Shown here: one piece after another, positions 1-13,803 of the stretch | Numbering within the stretch: position 1 is the stretch's first letter | How the letters are laid out: each line of letters starts with the position of its first letter | Assembly: GCA_037074765.1 (NCBI GenBank) | Contig: JBAMDO010000216.1 | Coordinates: 1 to 64,000, forward strand | Reading direction: 5' to 3' | Source: Mansonella perstans | Lineage: Eukaryota; Nematoda; Chromadorea; Rhabditida; Onchocercidae | Length of the DNA: 64,000 bases | Notes under the pieces: model-generated | Database searches by the model: none | Told to the model about the DNA's origin: nothing | Seen by the model: only the letters and a program-made list of their open reading frames with translations | Translations under genes and position numbers: made by a program

Positions 1-548
1 TTTTTTCAATAGAACATTTCCAAAAAACAGAAGTTTGCACAAAATTAAAATGCTTTTTTGCTTTTTAAGCAAACTATGATTAAGAGAAATGAGCGAGCCA
101 ATTTACTGTGGAAATCAAATAATCAATTCATCAAATTTCAATTTTAATTTTCTAAAACTTCACGCAAATTTTGCATATAGATTAAATAAATGATCATATT
201 GAATGGTCTCAATGAACTTACAGTGATCTTATTGAACAGTCACTTCGAAGTAGTATCGCCTGTTACTACTTAAATTCTGCAGTGGTAAGCTTTAACGCAT
301 ACGGAATCGAATATAATAATAGAAAGACGAGAGTAAAGTTACTGTTAAAATAGATTGAACTGGGGCTGCCATTTCTAAGGCTCTTTTTGCTCCCTACTTA
401 GGGCCCATCTCCGGATTATAGCTATCTTAGAACTCACTTTTTCTGTTTAACACCAACATTCCACTTCTTCTTATAACTTTCACAAATATCTTCGAGAAAA
501 CATAACTATTATATTCCAGGCATTTGTATCACTGGAATGAAGTATATA

Positions 549-1110
549 GTGTCGGAAAACCGAAATAAAGGCCAGATTATATTATGTTATGATTATTTCT
601 GTGAAATATGATAGACTGTAGAATTTCACAAAACGAATTTTATTACTTTGTTTTCGATAAGTCTCAAGATTTTACCACCAATTTCGTCTGTCATATGATT
701 CTGTAGAAAATTATCTTTCTATTTACCTATGATCATGTCTTTAAGCTTCTTTTTCGTTAACAGATATGACTGATGATACCATAATACATGGCACTGTCAC
801 TTATTTGTAAAACTCACAGTAATCTGATTGATTGATTTGTTGTAAACAATTCACACTTATATAAAGGCTTTCTATTATGCTTTATCAGTATTATTGTCAA
901 TCTCACGACAATCCTATCTTCTACTGAATAAGTAATATCCTTCGCATTCAATACCCTTTTTTTTTTTTTTGTACTATCATTACGTTCTTCGTATTCCTTC
1001 TCAAGCCTAATCTCTGATTCATTATATTAAAATCTGCATAATTCGCTTATAACAATTGGTATTGTTTTCAACCTATTTGGTATCCGGACAATAATGTATC
1101 CGGACAATAA
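549..1110 (+). mobile_element. Relative of the TIR element (inside repeat copy 1)
   Basis: Starts GTGTCGGAAAACCG, then GGCCAGATTATATTATG, TGATTATTTCTGTGAAAT and TTTATTACTTTGTTTTC, in the same order as 56821-57470. Compared with the 56.8-kb copy about 25 bases are missing within the terminal repeat. I found no matching right end. Ends near a 17-bp tandem pair, TATCCGGACAATAATG. Confidence 0.6.
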
Positions 1111-2996
1111 TGACTTGGAAGAACCTTTTTCGTATAATTAACACAAACAACTTTTTACGACATTTAGTACATCATTAGGTCAATCTATCTATCATCGAAT
1201 AAAGCCTTTTAGCAGATAAGAGAGAGATTAATAGATGCAGCAATAGAGAAGTTATTTGGCTTATTTGCAAGAAAAAATTACTGCGCTTGTACCAGTTGCC
1301 AATTAATGAAGGAAAAACTTAAATGATACTGAAATTTTTGCAATATAAATAAAATTTGGAAGTGCGAATTAAGCTCATATTATAAAATGTCGCATGTTGC
1401 ATAGCACATAATTCATTGATTTAATTGAAAATTTTACTTCCAAAAATTACAAAAAAAATATGTTGGAATATGTTTTGCTTTATAATGATTTTTCTCTTAA
1501 TAATCAGAAATTTAGCAATTGCATTTTTTAGATGAAATTATTAGTCATGTAAATTTTCTTTGAAAATAATGACACATCTGTATGCATAGCATTGTACGTC
1601 TAAATTTTTGTTTATGCTAATCTTAAATTTGAAGAATTGCTGATAATTATATTGATCTTCCCATTTTGAGTAGAAATTCATTTTAATGATCAAATTTGAG
1701 GTTTTCAGGAAAAAGTGTGTGAAAGCAAATACACTTTGACATGAATACATTTATTAGTATTTATTGATTAGCCAATAAAACACCAATCAAGGTATACATA
1801 TGAAAGAGTGCTTTTAAGTTTGAAAACAAGCAATGGAAATCCATGCTAGCTGTCGTCCTTCATTTCTGACTTCTTGATTTAATTTGTGCTTAAACACTTC
1901 GGAGCTAGGATTTCTTAATAGTTAATAATGCATTTTGTGATGGGATTACAAACAATATCCATGAATTAATGAGAAATAATAAATGATGTTTTCCTGAAAC
2001 CTCCAGAAATCTTCTCAGAAAAGTGGCGGAAAACGAAAAAAAGCTTGAGCTATGACATTAAATTTCCTTTCCAACTATTTTTTGTGTTTCTTACGTTAAA
2101 GCAGCAATAATAAAAGCAAACTATTACTATTGCTTTTTCTCCCCATTTCTTTAGCATTTCCAGTTCTTTGCATTTGTTCGGGAGAAATGTTCAAATGATT
2201 CGAAATAAGCTTGATCATTGAATGATAACAAAATTTAAGAAACAATGAAATTGCTTAAAATATTTAGAGACGATTTTATTAAAAATCATGGAATTACATT
2301 CTTAAAATGTTGAGAATATTTGATTCTGAAAATAGAAAAGAGAGTTTTCATGGCATTCGTTATGCTTAGGTACTTTCTTAGCCTAATCTACTGGTTCTTT
2401 TTGCATAGAACTTGAGCAAAGTAGATGTAAACGTTCGGGAAGATCAGTCAAAATCAGTCCACAAATATTTATTACAGAACCTCGCACGTTGTTCATGATG
2501 AACAATGCTTTAGGCATTGAAACATATTAATTTACCAGGATTTACCAGTACTCAAAGCTATCATAATAGCTCCTTTTTTGAACCTCTATTTAATTTGAAA
2601 AAGTAAGAAAGAAAAACTTCTGCTAGGATACATCTAAATTTGATAACCAAGAATGGAAATGAAATTGATTACTGTCGATGATTAATTTTTTAAAATCATT
2701 GGATTCTTAAGTTGTATTTAATTATGAAGAATATCAAATTCAATTTAATGATACAAAAAATAAATTAAACGATGTAAAATTTTAGCTACAAATTATTCAA
2801 ATTCAATCTGCACAAATACGTATTTCCGATCTCAATTGTTTGCTTTAATTTAAAATCATCGATCGGATAATCCAATTTTTGCATGCATGGGAAAACGAAA
2901 AATATATTAATTGTCCTATCCGAAATTATGAATAGAATAATTATATTGAAATAATATGAAGTGGATGGAAAGACAAAGATATAAAAAAAAACTCAC

Positions 2997-3162
2997 CTGG
3001 TACCAAATTAAATGGTTTTTTGTTATTCCGAATACTGCGGTTCTCTTGGTTAGTATCAGAATGTTGGCGTTGATAATAACGATGCCATTTATCCTCAGAC
3101 ATTGTGCTAACTTTTTGTGACTGAGATAACCACAAAGCATCAACCATTCAGATTATTGATTC
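2997..3162 (-). CDS. Candidate first coding exon, unrecognised gene (repeat copy 1)
   Basis: On the minus strand an acceptor (GCATTTCAG) ends at 3163. An ATG follows at 3147, preceded by an in-frame stop, so the ATG is likely the true start and the acceptor could be a trans-splice site. The open frame runs 50 codons to a good donor (CCAG|GTGAGT) and leaves phase 1. The peptide begins MVDALWLSQSQKV, is polar and rich in Gln, Asn, Ser and Lys, and has no signal peptide or known domain. I could not find the next exon. It is also present in the second repeat copy with one silent change. Confidence 0.35.
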
Positions 3163-6100
3163 CTGAAATGCATATGAAAAGAATTGTTAAGTTTGCTTAA
3201 ATTTGTGGTGTTTTCCCACGAAATATTTAAATTGTTTCCAAATTAACAACAAAATGCTGCAAATTTGCTCTGAAATTGTGAAAATGGTGGTTTGAAATTC
3301 GCAAGGATGAAATAAAAATAGGAAGAACGAAAAATGAGCAAAGTGGCTGAAAAATATAAATTTTCTAAAATAAAAATAGCCCATTACTTACACAGCTAAG
3401 AGTTTATTAACATTTCAAAAGAGAAACAAAAACATAAACGAATAAATGACGAATTGTCGAAAGCAAATTTTAAGTTTAAAAGAAAGAAAACAGAATGCTC
3501 CAAATATCTTAATTTACATCAAAGTAAACGAGTTTGACACAATTCAAGATGCATCTCTTATTTGTTTTAATTTATGTCCACTTTAACATTACTTGCTAGC
3601 AATCAGAAGAGATAAAATCGCTTTATTTTCATAAAAGCAATTGGATAAATCCAAATGAATTGAAATAACCCATAAAAGTACTTGATAAGTTTTTACGAAT
3701 GTTTCATATTAGAAGAGTGAAATACTGCAGCTGAAACATTATTTCGAACCCTGAAGCGATTAGTCTGATATTGTAACTATTTCATGAATGTTTCTTTTTA
3801 AATAATTAAATATTTCCTGACTTCTGGCTTACTTCCTCCCGTAACACTGATTACATCATTTATTAATTGAATACAGAAACTGCTATAACCGAAGTTCAAA
3901 GTATTGTTTTAAAAATAAAAAATTCACCAAAAATTTTTTTTAAAGGATATTAATAAAAATAGTAATGCAAAAAATGTTTTCAAATTTACAATATACAATA
4001 ACAACTTGAGATAAAGTGCACAGAAATATTTTATGAAAGAATAGAAATTTAGAAACAAATGAATCATAGAAGAAACAAAAGGTACTGGAATTAAATATCC
4101 ACTGGAATACATCAAGTAGGAAGTATGTCAACTGTTTTGCATTGACAAGTTCATAGGTAAAGTAAGTGAAATGAATAAAATAGAAAATTTTTGCTTTGAA
4201 ACTGCAATTTGATTTTTGTTTAACTTTTTTACAACTTAAAAGGATTAAGAATAAGGATAAAATGGAAAAGGAAATGAAATGAAGGTTGAAGGGGATCATA
4301 ATACAGTTGCAAGAGGAAAAGAAGATAGTTTTAAAAATATTAGTTTCTTAAGTAGTTGAATTGAATGAATTGTCCTGATTCGAACTTGAGGAATTGAGCG
4401 TGAAAAGGTACCATAGCCTGAATGTCATTGACATCGGAAAAGCAATTATTTAGGATAGGTACTATTAGCCATAGTTATACGTTGCGAATACAATCCAGTG
4501 ATAATTAGATTTCATTGCAGGTAAACTTCAATTATTACTGCTCAAATCATTCATACTTTCAATTCATTAAGCAATTCATTATGTTGCCCAAATATGCGAT
4601 AAAACTTGAGAGGGAGGGAGAAAGAAAATCAAAGAGAGAAAAGGTGAAAGTTAAAGCTAAAAAGAAAAAATGCTGGAATTATAAAAAGAAAAAAATGCTA
4701 TGCAACAATTTATTTGAAATGATAAAGAGGAAAATCATAAAATTAAAAGCAGAATTAATCAAACGAATGTTCTTTAACACTTCGAATTAATTAATGATGC
4801 GAATATAAAATGAAATCAAACTGTCTTGTTTATGGCAATGTTACTGGTAGAAAAAGTGAGGAAATGAGTGATGGTTTTCATATTTGTCTAAAATCAAATT
4901 ATATTTGTAGAATTAATTATTTTCAGCATTTGTGCTACTAGTGCGATTATATTTTTAAACGATTTATTGTAAAGCTCCTTTAATTCAAAATTTGTCAAAA
5001 ATTATTAATATGTAAATTTGCAAAATTGTATTCTTTTTCTATATTTAAAGACGGAAGATCATTGCTGCAACACATGTGAGCAGCCTGTTTCACATTCTCT
5101 GATTTAGTAGATTGTGAAGAATTTCATGTAAATTTAAATTTGACAATTCTTTTAGGCTTGTATTTTCTGCAAGTTTCATTTATTGTTAGATTCAGTTCAT
5201 TACAGATTCGTGAAGAAAACTTTCTTGTTGCACTTCTTTTTTTTTAAACAAATATAAGTTATCACAGCTGGGGGAAGGTTATGGCTGTGGAATTGTGCTG
5301 CAAATAATTATTGGAAATTAAGCATTAATTAGTTGTATTCAATCAAATGAAAATAACATGAAATACTACCATTTTCTTTAATTTCATCAACATTTATCAA
5401 AATTAGCAACGAACTGGAAATATTTCATTTATTTATGTTAATGCCATTTCGGGTTATTAGCCGTTATTATATCGCAGTTTTTCTTTATTTTTATTTAAAC
5501 GAACATCTCTCTCCGTCTTACGATCATCTCTTTAATCGTTCAATCTTCCACTTGGATCCGTAATTTTCAATAGAATCAAGAAAGAATCAGAAAATTTGAT
5601 AACATTGAAAGATTTGATTCAGTATCTAAATTTCATAATTTTGATTTAATGCAGGTTTTACATAATACTTATTGTTAGTTTGTAATGAAATTTTGCAATT
5701 TTATAATGATCCCAAAGCAATGATTAAAGTACTGCCTAAAGAATCCGTAAATACTTCTCATTTACAACAAAATCAAGTAAAAGTAAGATGCGGTTTTGTT
5801 TTGATATCATGCTACTTTGTTTTAACTACCTATTGAATTTACAGTTTTTTAACATCCTTATGTTTCGTTTTTATTTGTCGAAATTTGAAGTCATAATCTT
5901 TTTTACATATTTAAGTGAGGAAAAAGTTTTGCAACTAATTGATAAGCTGTGAACAATGAAAAAGTTGTCAAATTATACTTTAAAGAAATTTCAAAATTGC
6001 AATGGAATAATTTAAATTTTAGTGGAAATATTTTCGAAAATGAAAGGCTTCACTTAATTGAATGCAAAACGCTTCACTTAATTGAACTGAAGACATATCT

Positions 6101-7120
6101 ATGTCAAATTTCTAGCAGTGTTTTGTAAATTTTCAAAAACGATAAGTTATCTCTTTTTCCTCTTTTTGTTAATAGCATGTTTTATATCATAGTAGCGATC
6201 TTCAAAAACTACCGCCTATGAAATAATTTGCATTAAAGAGGTAGAAAATAAAATGCTAAATTTGAGAAATTTAAAAAAAGAAAAAGTAGACTCAAGAATA
6301 TTATTTCTTAATAATCTTTGGTTTATTTTTTAAAAGCAGCTAAGAGTGATTTTTGAACGATTAATTTGAATCGAAACAGTGAAACAATTCTCAGTTCTGA
6401 AAAAAATACTTGAACGGTCTAACGAATATAAAATTTCATGAAATTCTTAAATCTCAACCTCTCATTAGCCATGCATGAAATAATGCAGACCCCGATCATT
6501 TTTTTCATTTCCCTTTCTCCGTTCAATTGTTTTTCATTCAATTCAATTCAGTATTTTTTGTTAGCGAAAATATTTTTAGTATTTTTTATAATATTTTTTA
6601 AACTGAGTTTAAAACACTGAAATGATCGTTTATCCTAACATAAATTATTTAAATAAGGCTGAAATAATTAGCTAAGGCAAGCACTGAAGGTGAAAAAGCA
6701 TGAAAGCAATTCAATGCATCATTTTTTTGATGCTTCATTTAATGTTAGGATGCAAGGGTTCAAAAAAGTAACTAGTAAATAACAGGACAATACCAGCTCT
6801 TCGCGTGATTACCACCCGATTATCACTATGAGATTCGTTTTTTTCCGGGGGGAATATGGAATAGCCGTTTCTTCGTCTCTCTTATATTCGCCATTTCTTA
6901 TTTCTCGAATTTTTTAGTAAAAAACAAGGAACAAAAATAACTAAGTAATCCTAATTAAGCTTGGCTCTATATGCTAACATCCATTTGGCCCAAGCAAGCA
7001 AATAATCGTATGGACTGACAAATTAGAAGAACAAAACTCATTAATACTTTTATATGCGTTATATGCTTGATATTAATCTCCAACTTACAACATACCACAC
7101 ATAACCACACACAACGAACG

Positions 7121-7160
7121 AACACACACACACACACACACATACACACATACACACATA
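7121..7160. repeat. CA-dinucleotide microsatellite
   Basis: An (AC)n run interrupted by AT steps (CACATACACACATACACACATA). It creates spurious Thr/His and Cys/Val-rich open frames on both strands. Confidence 0.9.
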
Positions 7161-8758
7161 TAGATGCATGCACACAGACATTTCAATTCAAAATGAAAAA
7201 AAGAAAACGAAATATCGTAGAAAGATCGATTGAAAGAGAAAATGAAAAGAATTATTGTTTCGAACAAATATAATATTTAGCATTTCTTAAAAAATTAATT
7301 TTAATTAAAAATTAAGAGCAAAAAATTAATTATTTGATATATTCAATCATATTTAACGAATAATTAATCTTACATGCGTCACAACTGAGCAAAAAACGAT
7401 AAAAGTGTTATTTTTTAAGATAACTATGAATTATTTAAAAATAGAAATGAAATTATTGATTCTGTGAAAAATTTCAATAAAATAATTGTAAAATGATTTC
7501 ATTTCGTTTCTATCGTTGCTATCCATTTTAAAATATCAAACAAGAGAAAATGGGAATAGAAATCGATTGTTGGAATAGAAATTTTTTTTTGTTAATTTGT
7601 TATTTTAATTGTTATCGCTGTTGTTTATCGCATGGATTAATTAATAAATTAATTTACCAAATTCTAAATTTCCTTTTTTCATGCAAATAATAGTGCTACA
7701 TGATAAATTTGAATAAATAATTTCTCTCTCTCCTTTCTTTTTCTCTCTCCATCTTACAATATTTTATTTTACATGCTTTAATTTTCTATTTTCATTTTTT
7801 TAAATGAAAATAAAAGGAAAAAAGAGCAAGATTTAAAAATGCCGGATGGCATACATTCGAAACATTTAATAAAACATATGTTAAGTAATATGATATTTGA
7901 GCTTATATTACATGCTTATTTCGAGATATATAATGCAGATAATTTTGACATAATTTTGATATCATCTAATATCATATTACATCATATCATATAGGCAACA
8001 TTAATTTATCAGTGAAAAAGCGCAAACATTACGTTATCATTTGAAATTTAAAATGAGATTAATAAATATCGAACGTGTTAGGATTAGTAAATATCGAAGT
8101 TAGGTAATATTGGCATATATCATCTAATATCATATCACAGAAGAGGCTACCTGTGCCGGCCAACAATCACCCAAATGTTTCATTTTCATTCTGTGCGACG
8201 TATGTTCCAACTTTAATTTGCTTAGATTGCAATCTTCGAATTTGCCTAATTGTTGGCGCTTTGTATGACATTCTTTTAGTATATATGATATTTATTACGC
8301 AGTAGAAAATGAGCAAAATTTTATGTTTAAGTAAAATTTCAATTTTTAGTTAAATTTTATGCATTTTAATATTTTAAGAAATTTATTTACGAGTTTTACG
8401 CTTTATTCTTTTTTCTCTATTCGGAAAATGAATGAGGAAATTTCAGTTATTAAATTTCTTAAAAATATCCATACATGATATTATTGGATGATTTTACTTT
8501 CTTCCGTTTTTTTTCACTTCATTGAAGGAATTCCCAATTTATTCTTTCAGTTTTTACCCTCTAATATTGTGTGATTCAGTTTATTAATTGAAAGTACACC
8601 TAATTAATTACGTGTTTTGCGCGTTTTAGACCACAACCCGAAATTGGCATTTAGACCACGAATTGTTTCCGATAATATCTGCGGAATGATTGCCATATAA
8701 TAGGACCGGTTTTCAATTGCTGATTTATGCTTGCATCAAGCGGAATTAAACTTACCAC

Positions 8759-8869
8759 TGATTCTATTACACCAGCTACTCCTTCAAAATAAGCAAACTT
8801 CATTTCAACTCTCATTAACAATGACAATATGGTGATAACGGCTTGTTCAAAAATTTTCATTAATTTCAT
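8759..8869 (-). CDS. Exon-like open segment, unrecognised
   Basis: The minus-strand frame begins MKLMKIFEQAVITILSLLMR and reaches a consensus donor, GTG|GTAAGT, in phase 0 after 37 codons. The peptide is amphipathic to hydrophobic. The reading frame stays open past the donor to about 8651, so an unspliced 72-codon ORF is also possible. A second exon-like patch (8158-8217, minus) has a phase-0 acceptor and ends CAG|GTAGCC, compatible with being spliced after this one. No homologue recognised. Confidence 0.25.
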
Positions 8870-9411
8870 TTGGGAACATAAAAATGTGAACGATTGAATT
8901 TTGAGTATGTGATAAGGATCACGATGTTACCAGTCTTGAACATTTATTCTGTTTAATCATTCAATTTAATCATTTATCAAATTTGCGTTATGAAAAACTA
9001 ATACTAAATTGTATTGATATTTGCACGAATTTCATCCTATTCCATTATTATAGAAATTTCATTCACTTTAGTTTTGAAATCTGCTTCATTTTGAGAATGA
9101 CATAATACGGTGTACTTCAAGAAGTTTAGAAAATTGTTCGAATGACGAAAAATATTTGCGAAAACAAAATGAAATAGATATGATGCACTTTCATCTTAAT
9201 TAAACGAAATGCAATACTTACTTTATGCTATTATAACATTAGCAGTTAAACATATCAGTTGAAAATTTTTTAAATTCAAAAGAAAACATCCTCGATATTA
9301 TCAATCAATGATATGAAAAAATGAGCAGTTGGTGTTTTGCAAATGAACATTGCAGTTGAAATGTTATGTTGAAACGACAGAAATGATACAATATGGTTGA
9401 TATAACTATTA

Positions 9412-9600
9412 AAGAAATGTATTTTGTCTTTGTGCACTGAATACTACCGCGGCAAGACGTAATATGCTCTTCGCTAATAAATTTGAAGAGGAGTAGTATA
9501 AAAATTATAGCATGAAACAATTAAATCAAAGTAAGCAATTGATCAATCTGTTTTAGTATATAAAATGTAACTCTATGACTTATGAAAGTTATTCTTAGCA
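9412..9600. repeat. Diverged repeat, copy near 9.5 kb
   Basis: Aligns by eye at roughly 80% identity with 15087-15275, starting with the exactly shared AAGAAATGTATTTTGTCTTT and continuing through ATAAAAATT and ATTCTT blocks. Divergence is far greater than in the 4.1-kb duplication, so this pair is older. Confidence 0.75.
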
Positions 9601-10639
9601 GCAGCAGGAGGTATAACTAAATTGAAATAAAATACTAAAATTGGAAAATTTTTCGAAATTCAACAGTTGAATAATTAGAAGGCAGGAGGAAAAAATGAAA
9701 AAAAAAAGGACCGTAGCAGCATCAATTGATATGAAAATGCCAAAGGGATTCGAAAATTGAAAAAATTTCTGGAGACGATACGTATAGTTAATAAATACAA
9801 AGCAATTGTTGAAATTTCACTAAAGCTACTGGGAATTATAAGTGTATTGGTAGATTGGAAAGTGCGCAGGAGAAAACGAGAAAAATTTTCACACTTTCCT
9901 GCAAGTTTATGATGAGAGCAAGAACATGTGTTTGACCAAAGAATGAATAGTACATGTTAGTGAGATTTTTGATAAATAAAGAATGTTTTATTTAATTAGG
10001 CCCGAATATAATTAGTTAAATTTAAGTTTTGGTTAATATAATAAATCATTAGTAAAGTTTTAAAAACAGAAGAATGAAAACCGGAAAATATTTGGAGGGG
10101 CATAAACCATGTGCCATTACATAATCCTTTCCATAGTTTCCATGTTTTCATAAACAAAGCGGCTCTTCCATGTTCTTCCTCTTCATTTTTATTCTTTTAA
10201 ATCCCAGGAAAAAAGTGCTTTTATCCTGCTTTATTTGAATTTCTTTGTTTTTCACTGAAAAAAATTTCCAATAAAAAATTGAAAGTAATAAAAATTATTA
10301 TTCAAATCTTCGCATAATTTCAATTTGAATTAATTCTCTTGCAGCAAAATTTGCTTTAAATTATTGCTCAAGAATAGATAAGTAGCGAAATGATTAATAA
10401 GTGCTGAAGAGAAAATATATGAAAATTATAATTCTGAAATTTTTCCCTCCTAATAATAACTTCGACAAATATTTTTAATAGCTATAATTATTTTTTCAAA
10501 TAAATTAATTTTTAAAAACTGATTTAAGCTATTCATTTCAAGTTTTCAATAATTAGCGAAAGATAGCAATGAGTAATTTTTTAAAGCTGTCATCAGTTGA
10601 TTCCATTAACTCGCTTTGTATCCTTCACTGATATGTTGA

Positions 10640-10828
10640 CATCTCCGGATTATATGCATCCTTCACTGATACGTTGACATCTCCGATTATAAGCTTAAGG
10701 TAATATGGTATTTGTGCATTTGTCATCTGGAGTACTTGAACGTCGGAATCATCGCTATCAATTATTGCCGAGTAAATATTTCGACTACAATTTTCGCAAC
10801 TTTTAGAAGAAAACAAGTTGGAATTCCG
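10640..10828 (-). CDS. Exon-like open segment, unrecognised
   Basis: The minus strand is open from an acceptor-like TTCTAAAAG near 10809. The peptide starts SCENCSRNIYSAIIDSDDSD and is acidic, with balanced composition unlike the surrounding AT-rich noise. The 3' part contains two imperfect ~38-bp tandem copies (about 10620-10657 and 10658-10694), so the end of any true exon is unclear; GTATCA near 10670 is a possible donor. No family recognised. It may be an exon of the gene starting at 13954, or a pseudo-exon. Confidence 0.25.
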
Positions 10829-11352
10829 AAAAATTAAAAGAAATTCCAATAATTAATGAAGCAATAAAAATTTTGCACCGAAAGATCGAAATTAGCACCT
10901 AATTATTTGTTGTTATTGAACAAAATTGATGAATTTACTTTTTTTGCATACAAGTTGGAAATTTCACGCAAATTTTGCATATAGATTAAATAAATGATCA
11001 TATTGAATGGTCTCAATGAACTTACAGTGATCTTATTGAACAGTCACTTCGAAGTAGTATCGCCTGTTACTACTTAAATTCTGCAGTGGTAAGCTTTAAC
11101 GCATACGGAATCGAATATAATAATAGAAAGACGAGAGTAAAGTTACTGTTAAAATAGATTGAACTGGGGCTGCCATTTCTAAGGCTCTTTTTGCTCCCTA
11201 CTTAGGGCCCATCTCCGGATTATAGCTATCTTAGAACTCACTTTTTCTGTTTAACACCAACATTCCCACTTCTTCTTATAACTTTCACAAATATCTTCGA
11301 GAAAACATAACTATTATATTCCAGGCATTTGTATCACTGAATGAAGTATATA

Positions 11353-11915
11353 GTGTCGGAAAACCGAAATAAAGGCCAGATTATATTATGTTATGATTAT
11401 TTCTGTGAAATATGATAGACTGTAGAATTTCACAAAACGAATTTTATTACTTTGTTTTCGATAAGTCTCAAGATGTTTACCACCAATTTCGTCTGTCATA
11501 TGATTCTGTAGAAAATTATCTTTCTATTTACCTATGATCATGTCTTTAAGCTTCTTTTTCGTTAACAGATATGACTGATGATACCATAATACATGGCACT
11601 GTCACTTATTTGTAAAACTCACAGTAATCTGATTGATTGATTTGTTGTAAACAATTCACACTTATATAAAGGCTTTCTATTATGCTTTATCAGTATTATT
11701 GTCAATCTCACGACAATCCTATCTTCTACTGAATAAGTAATATCCTTCGCATTCAATACCCTTTTTTTTTTTTTTGTACTATCATTACGTTCTTCGTATT
11801 CCTTCTCAAGCCTAATCTCTGATTCATTATATTAAAATCTGCATAATTCGCTTATAACAATTGGTATTGTTTTCAACCTATTTGGTATCCGGACAATAAT
11901 GTATCCGGACAATAA
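11353..11915 (+). mobile_element. Relative of the TIR element (inside repeat copy 2)
   Basis: The same sequence as 549-1110, carried along by the 4.1-kb duplication rather than by independent insertion. Confidence 0.6.
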
Positions 11916-13803
11916 TGACTTGGAAGAACCTTTTTCGTATAATTAACACAAACAACTTTTTACGACATTTAGTACATCATTAGGTCAATCTATCTATCAT
12001 CGAATAAAGCCTTTTAGCAGATAAGAGAGAGATTAATAGATGCAGCAATAGAGAAGTTATTTGGCTTATTTGCAAGAAAAAATTACTGCGCTTGTACCAG
12101 TTGCCAATTAATGAAGGAAAAACTTAAATGATACTGAAATTTTTGCAATATAAATAAAATTTGGAAGTGCGAATTAAGCTCATATTATAAAATGTCGCAT
12201 GTTGCATAGCACATAATTCATTGATTTAATTGAAAATTTTACTTCCAAAAATTACAAAAAAAATATGTTGGAATATGTTTTGCTTTATAATGATTTTTCT
12301 CTTAATAATCAGAAATTTAGCAATTGCATTTTTTAGATGAAATTATTAGTCATGTAAATTTTTCTTTGAAAATAATGACACATCTGTATGCATAGCATTG
12401 TACGTCTAAATTTTTGTTTATGCTAATCTTAAATTTGAAGAATTGCTGATAATTATATTGATCTTCCCATTTTGAGTAGAAATTCATTTTAATGATCAAA
12501 TTTGAGGTTTTCAGGAAAAAGTGTGTGAAAGCAAATACACTTTGACATGAATACATTTATTAGTATTTTATTGATTAGCCAATAAAACACCAATCAAGGT
12601 ATACATATGAAAGAGTGCTTTTAAGTTTGAAAACAAGCAATGGAAATCCATGCTAGCTGTCGTCCTTCATTTCTGACTTCTTGATTTAATTTGTGCTTAA
12701 ACACTTCGGAGCTAGGATTTCTTAATAGTTAATAATGCATTTTGTGATGGGATTACAAACAATATCCATGAATTAATGAGAAATAATAAATGATGTTTTC
12801 CTGAAACCTCCAGAAATCTTCTCAGAAAAGTGGCGGAAAACGAAAAAAAGCTTGAGCTATGACATTAAATTTCCTTTCCAACTATTTTTTGTGTTTCTTA
12901 CGTTAAAGCAGCAATAATAAAAGCAAACTATTACTATTGCTTTTTCTCCCCATTTCTTTAGCATTTCCAGTTCTTTGCATTTGTTCGGGAGAAATGTTCA
13001 AATGATTCGAAATAAGCTTGATCATTGAATGATAACAAAATTTAAGAAACAATGAAATTGCTTAAAATATTTAGAGACGATTTTATTAAAAATCATGGAA
13101 TTACATTCTTAAAATGTTGAGAATATTTGATTCTGAAAATAGAAAAGAGAGTTTTCATGGCATTCGTTATGCTTAGGTACTTTCTTAGCCTAATCTACTG
13201 GTTCTTTTTGCATAGAACTTGAGCAAAGTAGATGTAAACGTTCGGGAAGATCAGTCAAAATCAGTCCACAAATATTTATTACAGAACCTCGCACGTTGTT
13301 CATGATGAACAATGCTTTAGGCATTGAAACATATTAATTTACCAGGATTTACCAGTACTCAAAGCTATCATAATAGCTCCTTTTTTGAACCTCTATTTAA
13401 TTTGAAAAAGTAAGAAAGAAAAACTTCTGCTAGGATACATCTAAATTTGATAACCAAGAATGGAAATGAAATTGATTACTGTCGATGATTAATTTTTTAA
13501 AATCATTGGATTCTTAAGTTGTATTTAATTATGAAGAATATCAAATTCAATTTAATGATACAAAAAATAAATTAAACGATGTAAAATTTTAGCTACAAAT
13601 TATTCAAATTCAATCTGCACAAATACGTATTTCCGATCTCAATTGTTTGCTTTAATTTAAAATCATCGATCGGATAATCCAATTTTTGCATGCATGGGAA
13701 AACGAAAAATATATTAATTGTCCTATCCGAAATTATGAATAGAATAATTATATTGAAATAATATGAAGTGGATGGAAAGACAAAGATATAAAAAAAAACT
13801 CAC

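Larger units (their letters stand above)
159..4284. repeat. 4.1-kb direct repeat, copy 1
   Basis: This block matches 10963-15089 in the same orientation, offset by 10804-10805 bases. The match starts at TTCACGCAAATTTTGC and stops at GAAATGAAATGAAG. I found about nine differences by eye; nearly all are one-base changes in homopolymer length (for example near 476, 970, 1558, 3418 and 3935), plus a single A/G substitution at about 3140. No transposon ends or target duplications are visible at the borders, so this looks like a segmental duplication or an assembly artefact rather than a mobile element. Confidence 0.95.
4285..10962. other. AT-rich region between the two large repeats
   Basis: No convincing gene. 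Contents seen: a lysine-rich low-complexity ORF near 4.5-4.8 kb, a CA microsatellite at 7121-7160, a GC-richer patch at 6790-6900, and exon-like minus-strand patches at 8158-8217, 8759-8869 and 10640-10828. The stretch 9412-9600 has a diverged relative at 15087-15275. Confidence 0.6.

Noticed and set aside
3940..4299. Phe/Leu-rich minus-strand ORFs, also in the second repeat copy
   Set aside because: Composition follows from T-rich DNA; the frame differs between copies because of a homopolymer indel, so it is not maintained.
4515..4790. Lysine-rich + strand ORF of 91 codons
   Set aside because: Low complexity, A-rich, without splice partners or a recognised domain.
7067..7273. Overlapping ORFs around the CA repeat
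   Set aside because: They are products of the dinucleotide run, open on both strands.
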